DNA of 64,000 bases from CAYUVF01 sp964448045. Lineage in GTDB: Bacteria; Bacteroidota; Rhodothermia; Rhodothermales; Salinibacteraceae. The notes under the pieces were generated by a model. The model did no database searches. It was not told the origin of the DNA and was given only the letters and a program-made list of their open reading frames with translations. A program made the translations under genes and the position numbers. Location: positions 31,522 through 95,521 of the forward strand of contig CAYUVF010000008.1 of NCBI GenBank assembly GCA_964448045.1, in the 5' to 3' direction. Position 1 is the stretch's first letter; each line of letters begins with the position of its first letter. Below, piece by piece: positions 32,649 through 41,400 of this stretch.

Positions 32649-33560
32649 ATGAGTGACGCGGATATCAACTACACGAAGGAAGCCTTTTTCAATAACTGGA
32701 ACCTGGCGTTCCTGGTCGTCGGCGCGGTCGCGTCGGTTATTCTGTACGGCACGCTGGGCCTTCCGCTGTGGCTTCCGTTTCTCTTTGTCACGGCTGGCGA
32801 GTTGCTATACCTCGGCATGATGCCACGCAACGAGCGCTTCCGGCGGCACATCCGCTCTCAAAAGATCGCCGAGCGCCACAAGCCGCCGACGCAAAAAGAA
32901 ATCTACCAGCACCTCTCCCGGCGCAGCCAGCGGCGGTACGTGCGCCTGCGCAAGCTCAAGGACGAGATCCGTGCGAACTACCAGAGCCTCAGCTACGCGT
33001 CGCAGGGCCTGCTCGATAGCCATCTGCGCAAGATCGACAACCTGCTCGATTCGTATCTCAACCTCTTGAACCAGCGCGAGCGCTATCGAAGCTACATGGA
33101 CAGCGCCACCGAGCACGAGGTGGGGAAAGCGATGGAGGCGCTCAAGAAAGACATGGAAGACGACTCCGAGCGCGTGCGGGCCGTTAAAAAACGGCGGCTG
33201 CGCGTGCTGGAGCAGCGGCTGGCACGCTTCAAGAAGGGCCACGAGAATCTGGAGATCATCGGCGCTCAGCTCGGGACGATCGAGGATGTCGTGAAGTACA
33301 TCCACGAGCAGTCGTGGACGCTGCAGAACCCCGAAGAAATCAGCTTCCAGCTCGATACGCTGCTGAACGAAGTCGAGGAAACGCAGGAGTCGGTGCAGGA
33401 GATCGAGGACGTATTCTCCTCCCCCGGCGACATGCTGGGCGAGACGGAGCTGTTCGAAGACGAGGAAACCGCGCCGCTCGAAGACGACTTCGAGGAACTG
33501 GAAGATACGAAATCGCCGGAGCAGACCTCCTCCAACTCTCGCTCGCGCACGCGGAATTGA
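32649..33560 (+). CDS. Two-TM coiled-coil membrane protein of the PspA operon
   Basis: 303 aa. Two N-terminal transmembrane helices (about residues 17-36, NLAFLVVGAVASVILYGTLG, and 38-58) precede a basic segment (MPRNERFRRHIRSQKI). A long cytoplasmic coiled coil follows (residues 75-250, e.g. RYVRLRKLKDEIRANYQSL, EETQESVQEIEDVF) and then a very acidic tail. No family was recognised. Its position behind PspA and the PspA-derived gene suggests it anchors or senses for that system. Its stop codon abuts a heptamer repeat array. Confidence 0.72.
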   Translation: MSDADINYTKEAFFNNWNLAFLVVGAVASVILYGTLGLPLWLPFLFVTAGELLYLGMMPRNERFRRHIRSQKIAERHKPPTQKEIYQHLSRRSQRRYVRLRKLKDEIRANYQSLSYASQGLLDSHLRKIDNLLDSYLNLLNQRERYRSYMDSATEHEVGKAMEALKKDMEDDSERVRAVKKRRLRVLEQRLARFKKGHENLEIIGAQLGTIEDVVKYIHEQSWTLQNPEEISFQLDTLLNEVEETQESVQEIEDVFSSPGDMLGETELFEDEETAPLEDDFEELEDTKSPEQTSSNSRSRTRN

Positions 33561-33674
33561 GCCACGTGGTGGTCACTGGTCGTTGATTACTGGTCATTGG
33601 TCACAAGCCCATTGCTTTTCCCAGTGACTGATGACCAATGACTAACGACGCGAGGCGCAGCCGAGCACGTGGCT
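33560..33674. repeat. Heptamer-phased palindromic array spanning two convergent stop codons
   Basis: From the TGA of the plus-strand gene to the TAG of the minus-strand gene, the gap is outlined by an exact 9-bp inverted repeat: AGCCACGTG (33560-33568) and CACGTGGCT (33666-33674). From 33573 it reads in 7-bp units: TCACTGG, TCGTTGA, TTACTGG, TCATTGG, TCACAAG. After 33622 come the inverse units CAGTGAC, TGATGAC, CAATGAC, TAACGAC. The two halves can fold on each other. Units such as TTGGTCA are like the short tandem heptamers (STRR) of filamentous cyanobacteria. It is not a CRISPR: units are 7 bp without spacers. Confidence 0.75.
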
Positions 33675-34257
33675 ATTGACCAATCGCCTCATCCCCGCGC
33701 CGCCCGTACGCCAGAATCAGCTTGCAGTGGGCGAGGAGGGACGGGACGAGGCCAAGCTTGTCGAGGCGCTCCTGCGGCGGTTCGGGCAGCTTCGGCGGGC
33801 TGACGCGGCCCATCCAGAGCGCCATCTTATCGGTGAGAGCGTGCTGACCCGGAAACTCGTCGGCGGGCAGGTGGGTGGTGTAGAACTGCTGCTTGCGATC
33901 GAGCCGACTGCGGATCGGTGCGCCCTGCTCCGCCAGTGAAGCGTCGTCCTCCGCAATCATCGCGTGGCCCACGAGGTAGTCCCGATACGCGTACGGCAGG
34001 TTCAGCAGCGCCGCCCGCACGGCCGCCCGCACGGCCGGCTCGCCGCGCAGGCCCACTTCTGCCGCCCGCGCCGTGGCCGTAGCAACCAGGCACAGCGTTT
34101 CCTCGGCGATGAGATCGGCATCGGTGCCATCCATCTCGCCGATATCGGCCAGCAGCGCATGCGTGAGGTTCTGCGTCGTGTTTAGCGCCCCGACGGTGGC
34201 AAACGCCGTCACCGTGGCAATCCGCTCTGCGGGCGCCTCTGAGTCCGTCTCGGCCAT
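33673..34257 (-). CDS. Conserved-looking protein of unknown function, coupled to moaC
   Basis: 194 aa, largely helical and soluble. No signal peptide or membrane helix is visible. The N-terminal 90 residues are Ala/Thr-rich (IATVTAFATVGALNTTQNLT); the C-terminal half is more distinctive (AYRDYLVGHAMIAEDDASLA, RKQQFYTTHLPADEFPGQHA). It begins 2 bp after the moaC stop on the same strand, so it is probably translated by coupling with moaC and could take part in molybdenum cofactor metabolism. No family was recognised. Its stop codon lies inside the flanking inverted repeat. Confidence 0.65.
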   Translation of the reverse strand: MAETDSEAPAERIATVTAFATVGALNTTQNLTHALLADIGEMDGTDADLIAEETLCLVATATARAAEVGLRGEPAVRAAVRAALLNLPYAYRDYLVGHAMIAEDDASLAEQGAPIRSRLDRKQQFYTTHLPADEFPGQHALTDKMALWMGRVSPPKLPEPPQERLDKLGLVPSLLAHCKLILAYGRRGDEAIGQ

Positions 34258-34259
34258 AT

Positions 34260-34763
34260 TCAGTTATCCTGGAGCTTCTCCTGACGCCGGTAATCGCCAC
34301 TCTGCCCGCCGGTCTTGGCGAGAAGCTGGATGTCGGTGATGCGGATATCCTTCGTGATCGATTTGGCCATGTCGTAGATGGTGAGCGCCGTGATGGACAC
34401 GGCCGTAAGGGCCTCCATCTCCACACCGGTCACCCCCATCGACTTGGTATACGCGCGGATGTCCACTGCACTGCGCTCCTCGTTGAAATCCAACTCCACA
34501 TCGACGCCGTCAATCTGCACGTCGTGGCAGAGCGGAATCAGCTTGCTCGTTTGCTTGGCGCCCATGATGCCGGCAATCTGCGCCGTCGTCAGGACATCGC
34601 CTTTCTGGATGTCATTCTCGCGAACACGTTCAAACGCCTCTCGCCCCAGGACCACAGTGCCGATAGCCACCGCCGTCCGGACCGAGTCGGACTTCTCAGA
34701 AACATCAACCATGCGCACGCCGCCTTTGGGGTCGACGTGTGTCAGCGTAGAAGGATCAGCCAT
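34260..34763 (-). CDS. moaC: Cyclic pyranopterin monophosphate synthase
   Basis: 167 aa, full length. It converts the MoaA product into cyclic pyranopterin monophosphate in molybdenum cofactor synthesis. Motifs: THVDPKGGVRMVDVSEK, GREAFERVRENDIQKGDVL, IMGAKQTSKLIPLCH (His80), VEMEALTAVSITALTIYDM, ITDIQLLAKTGGQSGDY. Other Moco genes are not in the window, so moaC here is separated from moaA. The following unknown gene starts 2 bp after its stop. Confidence 0.96.
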   Translation of the reverse strand: MADPSTLTHVDPKGGVRMVDVSEKSDSVRTAVAIGTVVLGREAFERVRENDIQKGDVLTTAQIAGIMGAKQTSKLIPLCHDVQIDGVDVELDFNEERSAVDIRAYTKSMGVTGVEMEALTAVSITALTIYDMAKSITKDIRITDIQLLAKTGGQSGDYRRQEKLQDN

Positions 34764-34904
34764 AAATTTCAGGTGCTTTGCGCAAAACGCGAGCGTTCAG
34801 ATCGAGGGGGGCTCGATTCGGAAAATAGATGCCACCCGGTCGAACAGCAAGTTCGGGGGTATCGACGAGGCCGACCGGGTAAACCCAACCGGATACGCAG
34901 CGCA

Positions 34905-36572
34905 CTACAGCTCTCCGTAGATCGCTTCGCCGCCGAGGTACGTTGCAACCACCTCGGCGTCCAGAATCTGAGACGGATCGACCTCCATGATGTTACGCGA
35001 GAATACAACGAAGTCGGCAAACTTACCCGGCTCCAGCGAACCCAGCTCGTCTTCCTGATAGGCAGCATATGCAGCATCGAGGGTGAAGCCGCGCAGCGCC
35101 TCGTGGCGGGTGACGCGCTCCTTGGGCTGCCATCCACCTTCAGGCCACCCCTCGGCGTCTTGCCGGGTCACCGCTGCGTAGAAGCCCAGCAGCGGATCGA
35201 CCTGCTCGACGGGGAAATCGGATCCGAAAGCGAGCCGTGCGCTGCGGTCGAGCAGCGAGCGCCAGGCGTACGCGCCCTCAATGCGCTCGGGGCCGAGGCG
35301 GTCTTCTGCCCAGTACATATCGCTCGTCGCATGCGTCGGTTGGACGGAAGCGATGATGCCGAGCTCGGCGAAGCGGGGAATATCGCCCGGCGCGAGAATC
35401 TGCGCGTGCTCCACGCGGTGTCGCCCGATCGTCCGGCCCGCGGCGTCCATCGCGTTCGCATACGTGTCGAGCACGATGCGGTTGCCCCGGTCGCCGATCG
35501 CGTGGGTGTTGACCTGAAAGCCGCACTCCATCGCGTCGTGCACGTTCTGGCGGAACGTCTCGGGCTGCTGCTGGAGCAGGCCGCGATTGCCTTCGTCGTC
35601 GGAGTAGTCCTCCAGCAGTGCCGCGCCCCGGCTGCCCAGTGCGCCGTCGATGTAGAACTTGACAGCGCGGACGGCCAGTTGATCGGCGTAGTTGTGGATC
35701 GGCCCCTCGGCGCAGAAGTAGTCGAACGTGTCGCCGCGCCCACCGATCATGGCATAGGTGCGTAGTGGAAACCGGCCCTCGTCGATGAAGCGCTGATAGC
35801 GCACTATCGTTTCGCGGTCGACGCCGGCGTCGTGTACGCCCGTCAGGCCGTACTTGGCTGTTTCGTCGAGGGCGAGTTCGAGGGCGCGGTCCAGTTCCTC
35901 CTCGGACGGCTCGGGCACCTCATCGCTGATGATCGACATCGCTGCGTCAATGAACACGCCCGTGGGCGTGCCCGTCTCGTCGCGGACGATGGTGCCGCCC
36001 TCGGGATCGTCCATCTGCTGGATGGCCTCAAGTCCCCCGGCTTCGAGTGCGGCGGTGTTCGCCCAGGCGGCGTGCCCATCGATGCGCTCCAGCCACACGG
36101 GCCGCTCCGGGAACGCCTCATCGAGATCCGCGCGCGTGGGGAATTCCTGCTCCGGCCAATCGTTTTGATCCCACCCGCGCCCCAGCAGCCACGCGTCCTC
36201 CGGCAGATCCTGCGCGAAATCTTGCAACCGCTCGATGATATCTTGCTTGGACTCGGTGCCAACGAGGTCGGCGCGGAGGAGGCTCTGGCCGAGGCCCATC
36301 AGGTGAACGTGGGCATCGATGAGGCCCGGGACGACGGTGCGGCCGCCCGCGTCGACGCGCTGCGCCTCGGGGTAGGCCTCCAGCACCTCGGCCTCCGCGC
36401 CCACCATCAGGATGCGTTCGCCGCGCACGGCCAGCGCCTCGGCCTCGGGCTGATCGGTGTTCATCGTGTAGATACGGGCGTTGTGCAGCACCATATCGGC
36501 CTGCGCATGCGCGGGCGGGACAGTCATCAGAAGAAGCGTGCTGAGAATAAGGGGGATAAATACGTGGGGCAT
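34905..36572 (-). CDS. Exported YtcJ-like amidohydrolase (amidohydrolase 3 family)
   Basis: 555 aa from ATG 36572. A signal peptide (FIPLILSTLLLMTVPPAHAQ) precedes DMVLHNARIYTMNTDQPEA. The metal-binding core is VVPGLIDAHVHLMGLGQSLL, followed by the family texts LLGRGWDQNDWPEQEFPTRA, LERIDGHAAWANTAALEAGG, VKFYIDGALGSRGAALLEDY, VNTHAIGDRGNRIVLDTYA and RLAFGSDFPVEQVDPLLGFY. Family members hydrolyse amides or formamides; the substrate here is unknown. It starts 11 bp after the dtd stop on the same strand, so dtd and this gene probably share a transcript. Confidence 0.92.
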   Translation of the reverse strand: MPHVFIPLILSTLLLMTVPPAHAQADMVLHNARIYTMNTDQPEAEALAVRGERILMVGAEAEVLEAYPEAQRVDAGGRTVVPGLIDAHVHLMGLGQSLLRADLVGTESKQDIIERLQDFAQDLPEDAWLLGRGWDQNDWPEQEFPTRADLDEAFPERPVWLERIDGHAAWANTAALEAGGLEAIQQMDDPEGGTIVRDETGTPTGVFIDAAMSIISDEVPEPSEEELDRALELALDETAKYGLTGVHDAGVDRETIVRYQRFIDEGRFPLRTYAMIGGRGDTFDYFCAEGPIHNYADQLAVRAVKFYIDGALGSRGAALLEDYSDDEGNRGLLQQQPETFRQNVHDAMECGFQVNTHAIGDRGNRIVLDTYANAMDAAGRTIGRHRVEHAQILAPGDIPRFAELGIIASVQPTHATSDMYWAEDRLGPERIEGAYAWRSLLDRSARLAFGSDFPVEQVDPLLGFYAAVTRQDAEGWPEGGWQPKERVTRHEALRGFTLDAAYAAYQEDELGSLEPGKFADFVVFSRNIMEVDPSQILDAEVVATYLGGEAIYGEL

Positions 36573-36583
36573 GAGCGGTCCGA

Positions 36584-37033
36584 TTAGTCGTTGCGTTTTT
36601 CGATCGAAAGCGTCACGGGGCCGTCGTTGACCAGATGCACGTCCATCATGGCCCCGAAGACGCCGGTGGGGATATCCTGGTCCAGCCGATCGGAGAGGGC
36701 GCGGACGAAGTGTTCGTAGAGCGCATCGGCGGGGTCGGGCGGCGCAGCGTCGCTGAAAGATGGCCGGTTGCCGCTGGAGACGGTGCCGCACAGCGTAAAC
36801 TGCGAGATGACCATAGCTTCGCCCTCAACGTCCTGCACCGAGTGGTTCATCTGGCCCTCGTCATCGGCGAAGATGCGCAGGTTGGCACACTTGCGCGCCA
36901 GCCAGGCACTCTCGGCGCGGGTGTCGTCTTTGTGGACGCCCAACAGGATAAGCAACCCGGCACCGATGGCACCGTGCGTTTCGCCATCGACGACGACGGA
37001 GGCTTCGCGGACACGTTGAACAAGAGCGACCAT
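36584..37033 (-). CDS. dtd: D-aminoacyl-tRNA deacylase
   Basis: 149 aa. It removes D-amino acids from mischarged tRNAs. Family hallmarks: MVALVQRVREASVVVDGE, GLLILLGVHKDD, the active-site SQFTLCG and the cross-subunit C-terminal motif VNDGPVTLSIE (usually NxGPVT). The length is normal. It lies upstream of the exported amidohydrolase gene with an 11-bp gap. Upstream of its start lies the large inverted-repeat element at 37081-37208. Confidence 0.95.
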   Translation of the reverse strand: MVALVQRVREASVVVDGETHGAIGAGLLILLGVHKDDTRAESAWLARKCANLRIFADDEGQMNHSVQDVEGEAMVISQFTLCGTVSSGNRPSFSDAAPPDPADALYEHFVRALSDRLDQDIPTGVFGAMMDVHLVNDGPVTLSIEKRND

Positions 37034-37080
37034 AAGCGGTGCGGATGGATCGGGATTATGGGATCAGAAAAGTCTTCATG

Positions 37081-37208
37081 CTACATCCCAAAAACCAATC
37101 TGTCATTCTGAGCCTGACGAAGAATCTCTTCGTACACGATTTGCCGTATGTAGAGAGATCCCTCGTCAGGCTCGGGATGACACATTTGGTCCGGTTTTTT
37201 GGATGTAG
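37081..37208. repeat. Large inverted-repeat element (MITE/REP-like) between rdgB and dtd
   Basis: The outer ends CTACATCC (37081-37088) and GGATGTAG (37201-37208) are exact inverses and are followed by AAAAACC/GGTTTTTT. The inner arms are TGTCATTCTGAGCCTGACGA (37101-37120, continuing AGAATCTCT) and its imperfect inverse ending at 37182. The TGTCAT-C-TGAGC...GATCTCT text is typical of a repeat dispersed in many GC-rich genomes. The element has no coding capacity. Most of it can fold into one long hairpin. Confidence 0.75.
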
Positions 37209-37236
37209 AGCCGTCTAATGTACTGTGCGCGCCTAC

Positions 37237-37836
37237 TTAATCAGTGAGGCGCTGCTGCATATACTCGGCAAATTGGCGCACCGCTCGCTTGCGATGGCTG
37301 ATGGTATTCTTCTCGTCGGCGTTCATTTCGGCGAAGGTGCGCGTTTCGCCGTCGGGGACGAAGAGCGGATCGTAGCCAAACCCCTGATCGCCGCGCGGGC
37401 CGGTGGCGATGTGCCCCTCGCACACGCCTTCAAAGTAGCGAATGTCGTCGCCATCGACGAATACCACGACGGTCCGAAAGCGGGCGCTACGATCGGAAGC
37501 GCCGTCGAGCCTGCGCAGGAGCAGCTCGTTGTTATCGCCAGCGGAAGCGTCGGGGCCGGCGAAGCGGGCGGTGTGTACGCCCGGGGCGCCACCGAGGGCA
37601 TCGACTTCAAGGCCCGTGTCATCGGCAACGGCGGGGCGGCCCGTCTGTTCGTGGAACGCGTCAGCTTTCTTGCGGGCGTTGCCGCGCAGCGTGGAACGGT
37701 TCTCGTCGACGTCCGGCGGATCGTCCAGCGCGTCAGCGGAAATCAGCTCGACGGGCAGATCATCAAGCAGCGTGCGGAGTTCGGCAACTTTGTAGGGGTT
37801 ACGCGTCGCCAGAACGAGACGATACGGAGCAGTCAT
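37237..37836 (-). CDS. rdgB: XTP/dITP diphosphatase (Ham1/RdgB)
   Basis: 199 aa from ATG 37836; the frame is open upstream but the extra sequence is not conserved. It hydrolyses dITP and XTP so that deaminated purines do not enter DNA. Conserved text: RLVLATRNPYKVAELRTLL, STLRGNARKKADAF, AVADDTGLEVDALGGAPGVH, SARFRTVVVF, GDQGFGYDPLFVPDGETRTF, EKNTISHRKRA. This complements endonuclease V at 7259, which handles inosine already in DNA. Confidence 0.96.
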   Translation of the reverse strand: MTAPYRLVLATRNPYKVAELRTLLDDLPVELISADALDDPPDVDENRSTLRGNARKKADAFHEQTGRPAVADDTGLEVDALGGAPGVHTARFAGPDASAGDNNELLLRRLDGASDRSARFRTVVVFVDGDDIRYFEGVCEGHIATGPRGDQGFGYDPLFVPDGETRTFAEMNADEKNTISHRKRAVRQFAEYMQQRLTD

Positions 37837-38065
37837 AAGCGGGCGGATCGGGGAATCCGAGGAAAGAATCGTGGGAAATTGGCGAAGATTATACCAATAG
37901 AAACACTGGGGGTGGCTTCTGGTTGGACATCGGGCTAAGCAGGGGGCCTCAATCGCGTGGCGACGCCCGTGTCGCAGCGCATGGCTGGCCCGTCCCCGTG
38001 GCCGGCGAGGCGCTCCAAAATGGCAGCCGATATCTGGAAAAGCAAGTCGAACCAAATTTCAATAC

Positions 38066-38072
38066 AGGAGGG
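38066..38072 (+). promoter_or_regulatory. Exceptionally strong Shine-Dalgarno of rpsU
   Basis: AGGAGGG lies 7 nt upstream of a TTG start codon. Most other genes here have no clear Shine-Dalgarno, so it stands out. In Bacteroidia, bS21 helps hide the anti-SD of 16S rRNA, and rpsU itself carries a strong SD for autoregulation. This site fits that scheme. Confidence 0.8.
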
Positions 38073-38079
38073 ATCTGTT

Positions 38080-38286
38080 TTGGCCGTAGGTGTTAAAGTC
38101 CGCAACAACGAGTCTATTGATCGCGCGCTCAAGCGCTTCCGTCGTCAAGTAAATCGCAGCCGCGTGCTGCGCGAGTACCGGCAGAATATGTCGTACCTGA
38201 AGCCGTCCGAAGAGAAGCGCCTCGAACGCAAGCAGGCCGCCCGCCGGCGTGCGCGCCAGCGTCGCAGAGAGCGGAACCGCCTGTAG
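38080..38286 (+). CDS. rpsU: Small ribosomal subunit protein bS21, TTG start
   Basis: 68 aa from TTG 38080. Conserved bS21 text: GVKVRNNESIDRALKRFRRQ, VLREYRQNMSYLKPSEEKRL, then an Arg-rich tail (ARRRARQRRRERNRL). ATG codons further upstream in the frame (37957, 38020) would add a non-homologous stretch and leave the AGGAGGG inside the coding region, so TTG with its 7-nt spacing is chosen. bS21 sits near the anti-Shine-Dalgarno on the 30S platform. The gene is followed by a bidirectional terminator shared with kgd. Confidence 0.93.
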   Translation: MAVGVKVRNNESIDRALKRFRRQVNRSRVLREYRQNMSYLKPSEEKRLERKQAARRRARQRRRERNRL

Positions 38287-38354
38287 GTCCTACGTTTCAG
38301 ACGGCGTCTCGCTCGGGCCGCCTTTCGCTGTACCGACCCATTTTGTGATGCCGA

Positions 38355-38394
38355 TAAAAAAGGGACGACCCTTCTGAGGGGCCGTCCCTTTTCT
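38355..38394. terminator. Bidirectional terminator between rpsU and kgd
   Basis: AAAAAAGGGACG followed by ACCC, TTCTG, then GGGGCCGTCCCTTTT: an almost perfect stem with an A-run before and a T-run after, so it can act for both convergent genes. Confidence 0.88.
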
Positions 38395-38432
38395 GTTGTG
38401 TGCCGCATGCGCAGTATGATCACACCGGCGTA

Positions 38433-41400
38433 TCAGATACTGATAGCTTCGTTGACGAGGGTCTCCTGCTCGCGCTTGTGCACCTTGGCGCTGCCGGTAG
38501 CCGGACTGGCGCTGGCAGGCCGCCCGACGTACTGGATGCGCTGCTCGCACGGGCCGTGAACGTCTTCGAGCACGCCCTCAACCCGGTACTGGATGAAGTT
38601 CCACGCACCCATGTTCTTGGGCTCTTCCTGTACCCAGATGGTCTGCTCAGCGTCCCGGTAGCGCTCCATCTCGGCACGCACCTCGTCTTTGGGAAACGGG
38701 TAGAACTGCTCCACGCGCGTGATCGCGATCTGGTCGCGGCGCTCGTCGTCCTCCAGCGCCTTGACGAGGTCGTAGTAGACCTTGCCGCTGCACAGCAGAT
38801 GGCGCTTCGTCTTCGCCGGATCCGTTTCCGCCGGGATGACCTCTTGCACGCCACCGTCGGTGAGTTCTTCGGGCGTCGAAACACACATCGGATGGCGGAG
38901 CAGGCTCTTTGGCGTCATGACGATGAGCGGCTTCTTCACGTTGCGCTTCACCTGGCGCCGCAGCGCGTGGAAGTAGTTCGCCGGCGTCGTGAAGTTGGCC
39001 ACGACCATGTTCTGCTCGGCGCAGAGCTGCAGGAACCGCTCCAGCCGGGCCGACGAGTGCTCGGGGCCCTGCCCCTCGTAGCCGTGCGGCAGCAGGGCGA
39101 CGAGGCTGCTCGTTTGCCCCCACTTCTCTTCGGCGGCCGAGATGTACTGGTCCCATACGATCTGCGCGCCATTGGCGAAGTCGCCAAACTGTGCCTCCCA
39201 GCACACCAGCGCCGACGGATCCCCCACCGAGTAGCCGTACTCGAAACCGAGCACCGCGTACTCCGAGAGCAGGCTGTCGTAAATCAAGAGCTTGGCCTGA
39301 TCGGCACTCAGGTGATTCAACGGAATATATTCTTCGCCCGTCTCCTGATCGATCAGCACGGCGTGGCGCTGGCTGAACGTGGCACGGCGCGTGTCCTGAC
39401 CGCTCATCCGTATGGTCGTGCCTTCCTGCAGCAACGAGCCGAACGCCAGCGTCTCGGCAAACGCCCAATCGATGCGACCCTTCTCGAAGAAGAGCTCGTC
39501 GCGCTTGCCGAACTGGCGGCTCAACTTCTTATGGACATGGAAGTCGTCCGGCAGATCGGTCAGCGCATGCACCACTGTTTCGAGGTGATCGCGCTGGGCG
39601 CGGGTGTCGACCTCCGGCAGGCGCGCGCCGTACTTGCGCTCGGTGCGCTGCTCGATGACTTTCTCGGCATCGCGCTCCTCCAAATCCTTCGTCCGGTCGA
39701 ACGCCTCTTGCAGCTTCGAGCGGTAGTCGTCGAGCATCTGCTCGGCCTCATCTGGCTCCACCTCGCCGCGGCGCAGCAGGCTCTCCGTGTAAATCTTGCG
39801 GGGCGAGCGCTTCTCCTCAATTTTCTCGTAGAGCAGCGGCTGCGTGAAAGTCGGCTCATCGCCCTCGTTGTGGCCGTGGACGCGATAGCACATCATGTCG
39901 ATGACTACGTCCTTGTTGAAGCGCTGCCGGTACTCGTACGCCAGCCGCGCGATGCGCACGCAGGCTTCGGGGTCGTCGCCGTTGACCTGGAAGATGGGCG
40001 CCTCGATGGCGCGCGCCAGATCCGTCGCGTACGTCGAGCTGCGGGCATCTTCGGGCACCGTGGTGAAGCCAATCTGGTTGTTGATGACCAGGTGGACCGT
40101 CCCGCCCGTCTTGTAGCCGCGCAGCTGGCTCAGGTTGAGCGTCTCGGCCACGACGCCCTGGCCGGGAAAGGCCGCGTCGCCGTGGATGAGCAGCGGCATC
40201 ACCGCATCGAGGCGATTGTCCTCATCGTCTTCTGCGTTCTGATCGCGCAGTAGCTCCTGCCTCGCCCGCGTCATGCCCTCGACCACCGGGTTGACCGATT
40301 CGAGGTGGCTCGGGTTCGACGCCAGCGTGACCTCCACTTCGTGGCCATCGGGCGACGTGTGCGTTCCGCGCGCGCCCACGTGATACTTTACGTCGCCCGA
40401 GCCCTGCGTCGTGCTCGGGTCGATGTTGCCCTCAAACTCGGAGAAGATGTTTTCGTACGGCTTACCCAAGATGTTGGCCAGCACGTTGAGGCGCCCGCGG
40501 TGGGCCATGCCCATCACCACCTCGTGCACGCCCTCGTCGGCCGCGTCGGTGAGCACCGTGTCGATGAGCGGAATCATCGTTTCGGCGCCCTCCAGCGAGA
40601 AGCGCTTGTGGCCGATGTACTTGGTGTGGAGGAAACGCTCGAACGCCTCGGCCGCGTTGAGCTTGGCCATGATGCGGTGGCGCTCGTCGCTCGTCAGCGG
40701 CTCGCCGCGGCGCTCCGACTCGATGTGCGTCTGCACCCACGCCTTCTCCTGCGGATCGGAGATGTGCATGAAGCTGACGCCAATCTTGCCGGTGTACGTG
40801 TCGCGCAGCAGGCTCAGGATCTCGCGCAGCGGGAGGATGTCTTCGCCGCCGAGGCCGCCCGTGATGAACTCGCGATCGAGGTCCCACACGGTCAGCCCGT
40901 ACGAGGCCGGGTCGAGCTCCGGATGGTACTGCCACTCGTAGCCCAGCGGATTCACATTCGCCTGCAAGTGGCCGCGGACGCGATACGCGCGGATGAGCTG
41001 CAGCACCGCCGCCTGCTTGCGCGTCATGTCGAGGTCCTCGCCCGGCTCGTGCTGGCCCAGCTGCGGCGTCGAATCGGTTGCCAGGCTGAAGGGCTGATAC
41101 GGCACGCCGAGGTCGCTGAACAGCTCGCGGTAGAAGTCGTGCTCGCCCAAGAGCAGCTCCTCCATGTAGTTGAGGAACGCCCCGCTCTCGGCGCCCTGAA
41201 TGACGCGATGGTCGTACGTCGACGTGATCGTCATCACCTGCGAGATGCCGGCTTTGCCGACCTCATCGGGCGGATAGGCGCGGTACTCATCGGGATAACC
41301 GATGGCGCCGGCGCCCACGATCACGCCCTGCCCCGGCATCAGGCGGGCGACGCTCATCGTCGTGCCAATCATGCCCGGGTTGGTAAGCGTGGCGTTCGTG

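Noticed and set aside
37957..38286. rpsU starting at the upstream ATG
   Set aside because: The upstream part is not conserved and would place the strong AGGAGGG inside the gene. TTG 38080 is correctly spaced.
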